Under the pieces are notes generated by a model that saw only the letters and a program-made list of their open reading frames with translations, did not search any database and had not been told where the DNA came from. From assembly GCF_004137765.1 (NCBI RefSeq), contig NZ_NOIS01000004.1:62001-126000 (forward strand): DNA of 64,000 nucleotides, read 5' to 3'. Every line of letters starts with the position of its first letter. The stretch's first letter is position 1. This DNA is from Rothia uropygialis. GTDB lineage: Bacteria; Actinomycetota; Actinomycetes; Actinomycetales; Micrococcaceae. Below are positions 1-8,289 of the stretch, one piece after another. Made by a program: the position numbers and the translations under genes.

Positions 1-1
1 C

Positions 2-160
2 GACCATCGAGGCGAAGTCGTCGCGGCCGTCAATGTGTCCGCACCTGCATTCCGCATGCCATCGGAGATCATCCCCCAGGCCGCCGATTCGGTGATTGCC
101 GCGGCCGACGAGCTCTCGTCCTTGATCGGCGCGGCACCAGCAACCAGAGACCGCTCCTAG
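2..160 (+). CDS. IclR-family transcriptional regulator, C-terminal end (partial)
   Basis: An open frame runs in from the left edge and stops with TAG. Its 52 residues include VVAAVNVSAPAFRMP followed by an amphipathic helix with AADELSSLIG. This matches the end of the effector-binding domain of IclR regulators, which usually reads as a valine/alanine-rich strand plus 'vs.Pa.R', then a last helix ending near 'iS..lG'. The DNA-binding half lies outside the window, so target genes and ligand cannot be inferred. It is not co-directional and close with any recognisable catabolic gene; 538 bases separate it from the next gene. Confidence 0.72.
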   Translation, partial: DHRGEVVAAVNVSAPAFRMPSEIIPQAADSVIAAADELSSLIGAAPATRDRS

Positions 161-698
161 ACGTCCACACTCGCCCCTATTTCCGAATACCCGATCTATG
201 ACCAACCGAATTCACGGATTCAGAGCAATTCGACAATTCCCTCTCCCACACGCTTTTGTCTCTGTTAGATTTATCAACATAATCTGCCATGTCATCGTAG
301 AAGTGCGCACAAGATCTTTCTCCACATTGCATGCCCTGGGCGATTATTTCAGCCTGCGCGTCGTGGAGCTCGCGCTCAGGACCCAAATAAATTATTCGAC
401 AGGCCGCGGCGATCCAAGGCGTCGGCGCCCCGCAGGTGACAACCCTTGGTTGCATCGGCCGAAGCCGCTCCTCCTGCCCCACCCGGATCGAACCCCGCCT
501 CCACTGCCGTGCGCTATAACTCAAGTCCTCAATTCTCAATAAATAATCTTAATTTCACGAAGAGCCCCGCCCCCCCCACCTCTACGATCCTATTTGTTTC
601 TGTCTCAGCTTCAGCTCCGAAAATTTCCTCAGCCTTTCGGCTTTTACCGGGGAGTTACTCGTTGTAGCCTGAAAAAGCACCTCGAAAAGGAGACTGAT
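161..698. other. Intergenic region without a supported gene
   Basis: This stretch between the IclR tail and the PepSY lipoprotein is less GC-rich than its surroundings and has several AT-rich patches, for example near 400 and 535-555. Open frames occur on both strands but show no ribosome-binding site or recognisable motif. The last 100 bases presumably hold the promoter of the lipoprotein gene. I see no convincing -35/-10 pair, RNA gene or repeat. Confidence 0.5.
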
Positions 699-1292
699 AT
701 GCGACGGAAAATTGCGGCCGGAGTTTCGGTCGTATTTGCACTTGCGTTGACCGGATGCGGAGCCGACGATGCCTCAGACGACCAGGGCTCATCGTCGCCG
801 ACCTCGGCCAATGCCAGCGCATCGAGTGGTTCAACAGAAGACCTCGCGACCAAGAAGTTCCCCGTCAGCTGGAACGATGCCCTGAAGACGGCACAGGGCA
901 AGTTCGACGGCGACGTTAGCAAGATCGAGTTGGAACCGAACCCCTCCGGCAAGTACGAGTACAAGATCGAGCTCCTCTCGGATCAGCAAAAGTATGCAAT
1001 CCAGATTGACGCCGAGTCGGGTGACACCGTCAGTGAGAAAACCGATGACCTTGATCAAGAAGATATCGGAACGGAACGCGACTCAGACAAGATCGACGTA
1101 TCTAACGTCATGTCATTGGAAGATGCAATGAAGAAGGCCAAGGCCGTTCACGACGGTCCCATTAACAAATGGAAACTTGAAGGAAAGGAACGTGGGCCCC
1201 AGTACGAGTTCGACATTGACAAGTCGGACGGGTCGGGTGATAACGAAGTCCAGATCGACGCCCATAGCGGCGAAACCATCCCGGATAGCTGA
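699..1292 (+). CDS. PepSY-domain lipoprotein
   Basis: A 197-residue exported lipoprotein. The start ATG follows AAAAGGAG with good spacing. A basic n-region (MRRK), a hydrophobic stretch and the lipobox LTGC put the lipidated cysteine near residue 20. A Ser/Ala/Asp-rich linker follows, then two PepSY-like modules at about residues 55-115 and 130-195. Each has an A-x-x-x-A helix followed by a strand pattern ending in IQIDAESGDTV or VQIDAHSGETI. PepSY domains are found in secreted peptidase propeptides and in cell-surface proteins where they may inhibit proteases; the actual target is unknown. It stands alone and ends at a strong terminator, so it is probably monocistronic. Confidence 0.85.
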   Translation: MRRKIAAGVSVVFALALTGCGADDASDDQGSSSPTSANASASSGSTEDLATKKFPVSWNDALKTAQGKFDGDVSKIELEPNPSGKYEYKIELLSDQQKYAIQIDAESGDTVSEKTDDLDQEDIGTERDSDKIDVSNVMSLEDAMKKAKAVHDGPINKWKLEGKERGPQYEFDIDKSDGSGDNEVQIDAHSGETIPDS

Positions 1293-1311
1293 TCCGGCCA
1301 TCCTGCGGATG

Positions 1312-1352
1312 GGGCAGGGTTCGAGTCACGCCTCGAACCCTGCCCTTCTTTT
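1312..1352 (+). terminator. Rho-independent terminator of the PepSY lipoprotein gene
   Basis: A perfect 14-base-pair stem (GGGCAGGGTTCGAG pairing with CTCGAACCCTGCCC, loop of about 6) is followed directly by TTCTTTT. It begins 20 bases after the lipoprotein stop codon. Confidence 0.92.
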
Positions 1353-1410
1353 GAGAAAATCATGAAAGAGTGCATGCTATAGAGTTGTTGTTCGGAGTTC
1401 ACAAGTGATC

Positions 1411-1575
1411 TGGAAGCGAGGTGAGGCCCGATGGACAGTGAAAGTCCCAGTCATTCTTTATTGAGCGCCCCCTCCGGATCATTTTCCTGGGATTAACCAG
1501 GTCCATCAGCTGGAGCGGGCGTGATGTCCCGCGGTCACGCTGAGGCGATTCGCCCTCAGGTGATGAAATTCCTCT
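1411..1575 (+). promoter_or_regulatory. Possible M-box (ykoK) magnesium riboswitch leader of mgtE
   Basis: The 5' leader of mgtE carries GCGAGGTGAGGC at 1416-1427, close to the conserved opening block of M-box RNAs (GUUAGGUGAGGCU), and CAGCTGGAGC at 1507-1516, close to another conserved M-box block. A CCTGG...CCAGG hairpin lies between them. A further hairpin with arms CTGAGG/CCTCAG sits at 1540-1559, just before the ribosome-binding site AAGGA. M-boxes control mgtE in several phyla. Other core elements of the consensus are not obvious by eye, so this is a candidate only. Confidence 0.4.
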
Positions 1576-1591
1576 GCCTTAAGGAACCAGC

Positions 1592-2950
1592 ATGAACACT
1601 CCTCAGACCACTGAAGTGGCCAACATCGTGGCGGACATTCAGCCGCTGATCCAGTCCAAAAACTTCGTCGCGATCGTCGACGCCGTGGCTCCCCTGACTC
1701 CCGAACAGGTCGCTTCCCTCCTGGAACGGTTGTCGGTCAATCACCTGGCGATCGTGTACCGCTTGTTGCCCAAGGAGAAAGCCTTGGAAGTCTTCGAGCG
1801 GCTCACTCCCAAGATGCAAAGCGACCTCATCGACGGCCTGCAGGATTCGGAAGTCTCAGCAATCTTTGCGGATCTCGACCCCGACGACCGTGTGTGGCTC
1901 CTCGACGAGCTGCCCGCGGCGCTCGCTCCTCGGCTCCTTCATGGGCTCTCTGCCAAGGACCGCGAACTGACCTCGGGAGTACTCGGATACCCGAAAGGGT
2001 CCGTTGGTCGACGCATGAGCCCGGAGTACGTATCCACGCACCCTGATCACACGGTGGCTCAGGCCCTGGAGCGGGTGAACCATCACCTCGCGGACGCCGA
2101 AACCGTGTACACACTTCCGGTATTGGACGGAAGCCGCCGCGTCGTCGGCGTCGTGAGCCTACGAGACCTCATGCGTTCGGAATCGCACGTGAAGATTTCC
2201 GAGCTGATGCACCAGGCCAAAACCACCTCGGCTTACCAGTCCGCAGAAGAGGCTGCCCGCCGCAGCACCAACCTGGGACTCCTCGCCCTACCCATCGTGG
2301 ACAAAGAAGGTCGGCTCGTCGGTATTCTTACCATCGACGACGCCGTCCGCATCCTCGAGCACGAAGAGACGGAAGACTCGGCCCGACAAGGCGGCGTCGA
2401 ACCCCTGGGGCGTCCGTACTTCGCGACCCCGATCCGTGCCCTCGTGAAATCTCGCATCGTATGGCTTTTTGTCCTCGCCATCGGCGCAACTCTGACTGTG
2501 CAGGTCCAGTCCCATTTCGAGGCGACCCTCGAGCAGGTAACGCTGCTCGCATTGTTCGTACCGTTGCTGATCGGGACCGGTGGAAATACCGGAAATCAGG
2601 CCGCGACCACCGTGACCCGAGCGTTGGCGCTGGGTGACGTCCAGCCGCGTGACCTGTTCAAGGTCCTCCTCCGCGAGCTGGGTGTGGGCTTCTCACTCGG
2701 AGCGACACTGGGCGCCCTGGGAGGCCTGCTGACCGCGCTCCTGTACGAACCGCGCATCGGAGTAGTCATTGGGCTGACGCTCGTGGCCGTGTGCTCCTTG
2801 GCCGCGACGGTCGGAGGGGTCATGCCCATGATTGCGCGGGCGCTTCGAGTGGACCCCGCGGTCTTCTCGAACCCGTTTATCAGTACCTTCGTGGATGCCA
2901 CCGGGTTGATCGTGTACTTCCTGATTGCCCGAGCTGTCCTTCAGATCTAG
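1592..2950 (+). CDS. mgtE: Magnesium transporter MgtE
   Basis: A full-length 452-residue MgtE, the homodimeric Mg2+ channel of the inner membrane. The order is standard: a helical MgtE N domain (about residues 30-130, with the LFERLTPKMQSDLIDGL type repeat), two CBS domains (about 135-260) that sense cytosolic Mg2+, then five membrane helices (about 285-452). The family signature GTGGNTGNQAATTVTRAL lies in the second membrane helix region. The start follows TAAGGA. The gene is monocistronic and faces a convergent gene on the right; a long inverted repeat lies between them. A possible Mg2+-sensing leader precedes it. Confidence 0.95.
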   Translation: MNTPQTTEVANIVADIQPLIQSKNFVAIVDAVAPLTPEQVASLLERLSVNHLAIVYRLLPKEKALEVFERLTPKMQSDLIDGLQDSEVSAIFADLDPDDRVWLLDELPAALAPRLLHGLSAKDRELTSGVLGYPKGSVGRRMSPEYVSTHPDHTVAQALERVNHHLADAETVYTLPVLDGSRRVVGVVSLRDLMRSESHVKISELMHQAKTTSAYQSAEEAARRSTNLGLLALPIVDKEGRLVGILTIDDAVRILEHEETEDSARQGGVEPLGRPYFATPIRALVKSRIVWLFVLAIGATLTVQVQSHFEATLEQVTLLALFVPLLIGTGGNTGNQAATTVTRALALGDVQPRDLFKVLLRELGVGFSLGATLGALGGLLTALLYEPRIGVVIGLTLVAVCSLAATVGGVMPMIARALRVDPAVFSNPFISTFVDATGLIVYFLIARAVLQI

Positions 2951-3296
2951 GGACCAGTAATGGCCAGCCTGGACGAGGCGGCTGAGCATGGAGAAAACAT
3001 CATACGCAACCGCTTTAGCCAGTGAATACGGACGGGACCTGAGCCCGCCCCGCGGGCACCCCACGTTGGGTGGGGGTTGCCCGATTGAGAGGCCCTTTCA
3101 TGCGTTAGGTGGCGGGTTATACCTCCTCCGAACGCAGGAAAACGGAACCGAATCGGGCAACCCCCACCCAATAGCACGCCGGCACGGGGCACGACGCCGA
3201 CGGCACACCCGCGAGATGACAATTCTGGGCTCCCGCGGCGAGAGCCAATGACTCGCTCGCCAGTTCCGCCGCCATCACGACGGCCCCTTCCTCGCC
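2951..3296. repeat. Convergent intergenic region with a perfect 21-bp inverted repeat
   Basis: The arms at 3066-3086 and 3151-3171 are exact reverse complements of 21 bases, separated by 64 bases. A smaller nested pair (GCGTT at 3102-3106 and AACGC at 3131-3135) lies inside. The arms are rich in G on one side and C on the other (core GGGTGGGGGTTGCCCG), and there is no T-run, so a classical terminator is less likely than a large cruciform or hairpin, or a small repeat element. I saw no second copy in the window. The rest of this convergent intergenic space holds no supported gene. Confidence 0.8.
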
Positions 3297-4838
3297 CTAG
3301 CCTGACCAGGCCTTGGAATAGAAATCCTTTGACCGGGAATCCAGAAGTTCGCGGTATGCGTCCGGATCCAAGGCTTGGGCAGAGCCCTCAGGGATCTGCG
3401 AGGTGAAAGCTGACACTCCCAGTCCCGCCTGATGGTCCTTCAGCTGGAGGCCCGCGGCTTCCAGGATCGTGGGGTACATGTTCAGCTGGTCCACGGGGGC
3501 ACGCAGATTTCGGTTCTTGTTCTCTCCCGGAACCCAAATGCGGTTGAAGATCGAACGATTGGGGTTGTTGTCCAACTGCTCGTGGAATGCGTCGCCCGCG
3601 CTCATGTGCTTCAGGTGGTCACCCATGATCACAACCGACGTGTCGTCGAGGTAGCCCTTTTCCTTCATGTAGTCCACGAATCCGGTGACCTGTTCCATCG
3701 AACAGGCGTAAACGGAAGTGACGTCGCTGTCCGTGTCCACGTTGCAATAGTCGAAGATGTGCACCGGCTCGTGCGTGTCCAAGGTCAGCATGGACAGGTT
3801 GAAGGGTTGTCCGGTCTGTTCCGACTCGGCGTGGAGCTGATCGATCTCCTCCTTGGCATGAGCCATCAGACGCTCGTCGCTCAAGCCCCAGTCGCTCCGG
3901 AAGTTCTTCTCCGGCTCACCAGCGGCGCGCCAGTCGTTGAGGTCTTTCTCCTCGGAGTAACCGTGGCTGCTCAAGAAGGTGTCTTTGGAAGCAAAGGACC
4001 CATTGGCCCCGCCCATGAAGACGTTCTTGTAGCCGTGGTCCGCAAGCACGTTGCCTGCGCAGTTGACACCGCCCAGATACGAAGCCTGCGACTCCTCCGA
4101 CTTCCCGATGGATCCGCTGCCCTCACCGATGCCGGGTCCCTTGAGCGGAATTCCGCACTGCGTGGACGTCAGCCCCGCCATGGTCCAGCCTCCGCCCTCG
4201 TACTGCTGCAACCCGTCGACACTCTGCCAACCATCAGACTCTTGGGTGGCGCCTTCGAGAGATTTGAAAGCATCCTTCTCGAAGAGCTGATCGTCGGTCA
4301 GGGTCTGCTCGCCTGACTCAAGGTAAATGGTCACCAAGTTGTTCTTTTTCGAATCGTCGGTGACTTCCGGCTCGGCGTAGTAGTCACCCATGTCGTACTT
4401 GGAATTGGCAGACTTGATGTAGTCGCTCATGCCGACCGTGGTGGCAAATGCCGAACCGCCGCCGACGGTCAGAGCGAGGACCAGAACGGTTGAGATCGAG
4501 CGCCTGACCCACGGACGACGCCGCTTCGACTTGTCCCCACCGTTGCGTCGCAGCTTGCGCAATCGGAAATGCCGCCAGACAGCGATGCCGACGGTGATGA
4601 GGACCGGGGCAACTCCGATGCCCAGGATGCCCATCCAGACAATGGCTCCGCCACCGCCGTCGGTTTGAACCGATACGAGGTTCAGGAGCATCTGCCCCAC
4701 GGAGATCTTGCCCCAGAAGAAACGAATGCCGAGGCCTGCGATGAGGAGCATAAGGCTCAGCCAGATCAGCACGTAAACGAGGACGCCCCCGATGACGACG
4801 CCGACTCGTCGGCTCACATCAAGAAACCGACTGGACAT
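3297..4838 (-). CDS. OpgB/MdoB-like phosphoglycerol transferase (sulfatase-fold membrane enzyme)
   Basis: A 513-residue membrane-anchored enzyme of the alkaline phosphatase/sulfatase superfamily. Three membrane helices (about residues 12-40, 63-88 and 112-135) precede a large external catalytic domain. IYLESGEQT resembles the metal-binding ES(L)E motif, and GGWTMAGLTSTQCGIPL is strikingly close to the catalytic segment of E. coli OpgB (GWTIAGMVASQCGIPL). LDTHEPVH and MGDHLKH supply later metal ligands. The family moves phosphoglycerol from phosphatidylglycerol onto glycans or builds lipoteichoic acid. In a Gram-positive cell the acceptor is probably a cell-envelope polymer (inference). The start follows CGAGGTAATGCC. 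The gene is monocistronic. Confidence 0.82.
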   Translation of the reverse strand: MSSRFLDVSRRVGVVIGGVLVYVLIWLSLMLLIAGLGIRFFWGKISVGQMLLNLVSVQTDGGGGAIVWMGILGIGVAPVLITVGIAVWRHFRLRKLRRNGGDKSKRRRPWVRRSISTVLVLALTVGGGSAFATTVGMSDYIKSANSKYDMGDYYAEPEVTDDSKKNNLVTIYLESGEQTLTDDQLFEKDAFKSLEGATQESDGWQSVDGLQQYEGGGWTMAGLTSTQCGIPLKGPGIGEGSGSIGKSEESQASYLGGVNCAGNVLADHGYKNVFMGGANGSFASKDTFLSSHGYSEEKDLNDWRAAGEPEKNFRSDWGLSDERLMAHAKEEIDQLHAESEQTGQPFNLSMLTLDTHEPVHIFDYCNVDTDSDVTSVYACSMEQVTGFVDYMKEKGYLDDTSVVIMGDHLKHMSAGDAFHEQLDNNPNRSIFNRIWVPGENKNRNLRAPVDQLNMYPTILEAAGLQLKDHQAGLGVSAFTSQIPEGSAQALDPDAYRELLDSRSKDFYSKAWSG

Positions 4839-5197
4839 GGCATTACCTCGCGTTTCGACTTTCCATAGTTCTCAAAGGGCTGTTGGCACCCATCTCTCAA
4901 TTATTCGGGCACATATAATGCTGGCTACCGTACACTACCCGTTCACGGATGGTTAACCTATTTGTGGTGTATCGCTCAACCTAGCCAGACCCGCGTTCCG
5001 AGCCCTTCGGCGGCACTGGTGGGTTTCGCGCGCGTGCGGGGCTATGGATTTTTCTCAGAGCGACACGCCGTGGGAAGAGCGATTCATCAATCATTCGGTT
5101 GATCCAGTCTTCAGTCTTTTACCCGATGTTCCGCAGGGCCGCGGCTTGGTTGAGTTGTATCTGCAACGCACAGCTCGTCCTGAGGAAGGAACCTCCC
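4839..5197. promoter_or_regulatory. Divergent intergenic region with a TATAAT box
   Basis: This is the shared upstream region of the OpgB-like gene (leftward) and the DUF2871 gene (rightward). A consensus TATAAT lies at 4914-4919 on the plus strand, but no strong -35 is visible at 17 bases. The palindrome GGTTAACC occurs at about 4949. No gene is supported; the open frame running through 5044-5286 lacks a ribosome-binding site. Confidence 0.4.
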
Positions 5198-5644
5198 GTG
5201 AAAAAACTATTGAATGCGGCATTCATCTACATGCTCATCGGCGTACTGTCCGGCCTGTTCTACAGGGAATTCGCCAAGGCCAATGACTTCCCTGACGGGC
5301 AGTTCACGCAACTCGGCTTGGTGCACACCCACCTGCTCACCCTCGGCTTCATTGTCTTGCTGATCGTCCTGGTTCTCGAGAAGATTTTCCGCATCTCCGA
5401 CAGCCGCAAGTTGTTCAACTGGTTCTTCTGGCTCTACAACATCGGCGTGGTTCTCACCTGCGCCATGCTTGCGTGGCACGGTTCGCTGACAGTCATCGGC
5501 AAAGAATCCAGCGCCATGATCTCTGGAATCGCGGGACTCGGACACATTTCCATTTCCGCCGGCATGATCGTGCTCTTCATCGCGCTTCGTCGCGCGATTT
5601 CGAAGGCTTCCGAGAACCGTTCTGAGCCCCGCCTCGAGGCCTGA
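5198..5644 (+). CDS. DUF2871 family membrane protein
   Basis: A 148-residue protein with four predicted membrane helices. It matches the DUF2871 family: AAFIYMLIGVLSGLFYREF at the start, the histidine-bearing LVHTHLLTLGF in helix 2, and GIAGLGHISISAGM near the end. The GTG start at 5198 follows GAGGAAGGA; upstream in-frame residues do not fit the family. Conserved histidines in membrane helices hint at metal or haem contact, but no function is established. The next gene, an MFS exporter, begins three bases after its stop, so the two are probably co-transcribed. Confidence 0.82.
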   Translation: MKKLLNAAFIYMLIGVLSGLFYREFAKANDFPDGQFTQLGLVHTHLLTLGFIVLLIVLVLEKIFRISDSRKLFNWFFWLYNIGVVLTCAMLAWHGSLTVIGKESSAMISGIAGLGHISISAGMIVLFIALRRAISKASENRSEPRLEA

Positions 5645-5647
5645 AAT

Positions 5648-7291
5648 ATGGACACCTCCGCAACCACGCACGAAAACGCTCCGACCACGAAACAGTGGAT
5701 CGGGCTGGCCACGCTCGCCGCGGGGTTGGGTTTGATCGTTCTCGACGGAACCATTGTGGGGGTCGCACTCCCCACGATCATCGGTTCCCTGGGGTTGGGC
5801 CTCTCCGACGCCCAGTGGGTCAACAGCCTGTACGCCGTTCTCCTCGCAGCGTTCCTCTTGCCTGCGGGCAAGCTCGCGGACCTGCTGGGTCGCAAGCGCA
5901 TGTTCGTCGTGGGGCTCGGCGTCTTCGTCGGAGGCAGCCTCCTGGCTGCAGCCTCCACGGCGGCAGGCACGCTGATCGCAGCGCGAGCGGTGCAGGCCGT
6001 CGGCGCGGCGTTCATCATGCCGTCGACTCTCTCGACGGTAAACGCAGTCTTTCGCGGTAAGTACAGAGCCGTGGCTTTTGGGGTGTGGGGAGCCGTGATG
6101 TCGGGAGCCGCCGCCGTCGGCCCTCTCGCCGGTGGCGCACTCACCCAATGGGCTTCGTGGCACTGGATCTTCCTGATCAATGCGCCACTGGGGCTTGTTG
6201 TTGCGCTCGGAGCGCTGCTGAGCGTTCCGGAAACACGCGCCCCGAAGAAGCTTCGCGGTGCCGACGTGGCAGGTGCCTTGTTCAGCATGACGGGATTCGG
6301 TGCGCTCGTTTTTGCGGTCATCGAGGGGCCGGGCCTCGGGTGGTGGAGGCCCCACAGCGAACTCTCCATCGGAGCATGGACGTGGTCATCGAGTGCCCCC
6401 TTGTCCCCTGTCCCAGTGATACTCGCGGTGGCTGCGATCGCATTTGCGTCGTTCCTTCTGTGGGAACGGCACCGTCGGAACATGCATCGGGATGCTCTGG
6501 TCGATTTGAACCTGTTCGCCCTGTCGACCTTTTCCTGGGGCAACATCACCGCGGCTATGGTGGCGGTCGGTGAATTCGCCATCATTTTCGTCCTGCCGCT
6601 GTACCTGACGAATGCGCTGGGTCTGGAAGTCGTGGGCGCGGGGCTCGTCCTGGCCGCGATGGCAGTCGGGGCTTTCGTCTCCGGGGCCGAGGCGCGCCAT
6701 ATCGCGGCCAGGTTCGGGGCATCCGGAACGGTTCTCGTCGGGCTCGGACTGGAGATCATCGGCGTCATAGCGCTGGCGATGCTGATCACCGGTGAAACGT
6801 CCGGCTGGTTGGTCGCGGTACCGCTGACCCTCTACGGATTGGGGCTCGGCCTGGCCTCCGCGCAGCTCACGAGCACCGTTCTGCGTGACGTGCCGAAAGA
6901 GGAGTCGGGGCAGGGATCGGCAGTTCAGTCCACTGTCCGCCAAGTAGGGACCGCTCTCGGGACCGCCCTCGCCGGCGCCTGTCTTTCGATCGCGATGGCG
7001 GCGACGTTGCCTGCGAGGCTCTCGGGTATCGGTATTGACGGTTCGGATGCGGGTGCAGTTTCGGACGCAACCCGCCAAACCGCCGGCACCACGATCTCCC
7101 AGCTTCGCGATCAGGGCGGACCCGGCGCCTTCGGCCACGAGACTGCGGCGGTCATCGACGCACTGAGCAATGGTTTCGCGGATGCAACCCGATGGGCGCT
7201 CATCCTCGCGGTGGTTTTCCTGGCACTCGGCTTCATCGGTGCCGTGCGCGTCCGGAGCCAAGACACCGCGGAAAAAGCCCCAAACCGGTGA
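5648..7291 (+). CDS. MFS transporter, DHA2 (EmrB/QacA-like) drug exporter family
   Basis: A 547-residue protein with 14 predicted membrane helices. Family marks include the early LDGTIVGVALPTI motif (motif D of DHA2 exporters), GKLADLLGRKRM between helices 2 and 3 (motif A), and GPLAGGALTQWASWHWIF (motif C with the W-R/H-W-I-F block). Such transporters expel drugs, dyes or antibiotics by proton antiport. The substrate cannot be read from sequence. It starts three bases after the DUF2871 gene, suggesting a two-gene operon. The 164 bases that follow, up to the convergent epimerase gene, show no clear terminator. Confidence 0.9.
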   Translation: MDTSATTHENAPTTKQWIGLATLAAGLGLIVLDGTIVGVALPTIIGSLGLGLSDAQWVNSLYAVLLAAFLLPAGKLADLLGRKRMFVVGLGVFVGGSLLAAASTAAGTLIAARAVQAVGAAFIMPSTLSTVNAVFRGKYRAVAFGVWGAVMSGAAAVGPLAGGALTQWASWHWIFLINAPLGLVVALGALLSVPETRAPKKLRGADVAGALFSMTGFGALVFAVIEGPGLGWWRPHSELSIGAWTWSSSAPLSPVPVILAVAAIAFASFLLWERHRRNMHRDALVDLNLFALSTFSWGNITAAMVAVGEFAIIFVLPLYLTNALGLEVVGAGLVLAAMAVGAFVSGAEARHIAARFGASGTVLVGLGLEIIGVIALAMLITGETSGWLVAVPLTLYGLGLGLASAQLTSTVLRDVPKEESGQGSAVQSTVRQVGTALGTALAGACLSIAMAATLPARLSGIGIDGSDAGAVSDATRQTAGTTISQLRDQGGPGAFGHETAAVIDALSNGFADATRWALILAVVFLALGFIGAVRVRSQDTAEKAPNR

Positions 7292-7455
7292 CGCCGGGTG
7301 CGACGAGGATCTGCACGGAATCCGATCGATTCCGAGCGCTGCCTCTACGTGCGGGATTTCATCAAACACGCCCTTTCCCGAAGGTTGCGCCAGAGCGACT
7401 ACGGGGGGGCAGCCCGGTTTCAGAGCGTATACAGCGACTCGTGGACCCGCTCGCG

Positions 7456-8289
7456 TCAGGTGCGGTCGGTCAGGAGCGCGGCATATCCTTCGCGGAAAGT
7501 TGGATACCGGACCTCTCGTACCATTGAGTGCACCAAGGACCCGTCTATCGTTTTGCCGCGATCGCGAGGTCTCGTTTCCGGTGCGGCTGGTGGTTCTGGG
7601 GCACCCAGGAGCCTAGCAATGTGGTCCGCGACTTCCCCCAAGGGTGCGGCTTCCCTGTCGACCGCGTGAACGATCGGCGGAGGGCTGTCGACTTCGAGTA
7701 CTCTTTCGATCACCGTCACCAGATCGTCCCGATGTATGCGGTTTGTCATTCGGTCACGTACGAGCGGAGTTCCACGACGGACGCGGTCTATCAGGGCGCT
7801 TCTGCCCGGACCATAGATTCCGGCTGGCCGGATGATCGTCACGTTACGGAACAAGCGGGTGACCAGACCTTCGGCTTCCAACAGAATCCGGGAGGTTTCC
7901 CTCCGGGGCAGTGGCACGGTCTCCTCGGTGATGATCTCGCCGTCGCTCTGGCCGTAGACTCCGGTCGAGGAGATCAGCACTACCCTCGGTTGCTCGCCGC
8001 TTGCGCTCTCTGCCAGCGCGCGAGCCAGCCCGCGCAGTCCCCCGAGATGCGTGTGAGCGTATGCCTCTGTCTCGGCGGCATCCGCCGTCAGGGAAACAAC
8101 CACCGCGTCCGGATTCGGAATTCTCGTACTTCCCGGATTCGTCAGGTCCAAGCTCATCGGAGAGATCTCGGCAGGCAAAAGCTTCGCTCGACGTCGCACC
8201 CCGGTCGCTCGCCAGCCATTTCGGACCAGGCGTTGGCCCAGGTGGATTCCGACGTCACCGCACCCCGCAAGCACAACACTGCGAGCCAT
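7456..8289 (-). CDS. NAD-dependent epimerase/dehydratase-like (YeeZ-type) SDR protein
   Basis: A 277-residue Rossmann-fold protein. The N-terminus VVLAGCGDVGIHLG holds the dinucleotide-binding glycine motif. The middle has ISSTGVYGQSDG, where Ser and Tyr match the atypical SDR active site, and RPAGIYGPGR, typical of YeeZ-like epimerase-fold proteins. The C-terminus KTIDGSLVHSMVREVRYPTF fits the same family. Substrate is unknown. Its ATG overlaps the stop of the OhrR gene (TAATG), so it is translationally coupled to the peroxide regulator, which may link it to oxidative stress (inference). Confidence 0.82.
   Translation of the reverse strand: MARSVVLAGCGDVGIHLGQRLVRNGWRATGVRRRAKLLPAEISPMSLDLTNPGSTRIPNPDAVVVSLTADAAETEAYAHTHLGGLRGLARALAESASGEQPRVVLISSTGVYGQSDGEIITEETVPLPRRETSRILLEAEGLVTRLFRNVTIIRPAGIYGPGRSALIDRVRRGTPLVRDRMTNRIHRDDLVTVIERVLEVDSPPPIVHAVDREAAPLGEVADHIARLLGAPEPPAAPETRPRDRGKTIDGSLVHSMVREVRYPTFREGYAALLTDRT

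Noticed and set aside
470-510. tRNA-like GGATCGAACC (T-loop complement)
   Set aside because: The flanking stem does not pair and no acceptor, D or anticodon arms can be drawn.
177-542. Overlapping small frames on both strands in the first intergenic region
   Set aside because: Neither has a ribosome-binding site or recognisable domain; treated as non-coding.
5207-6789. Long open frames antisense to the MFS transporter
   Set aside because: They lie opposite a well-supported 547-residue transporter, lack ribosome-binding sites and have Arg/Pro/Ala/His-rich composition typical of shadow frames in high-GC DNA.
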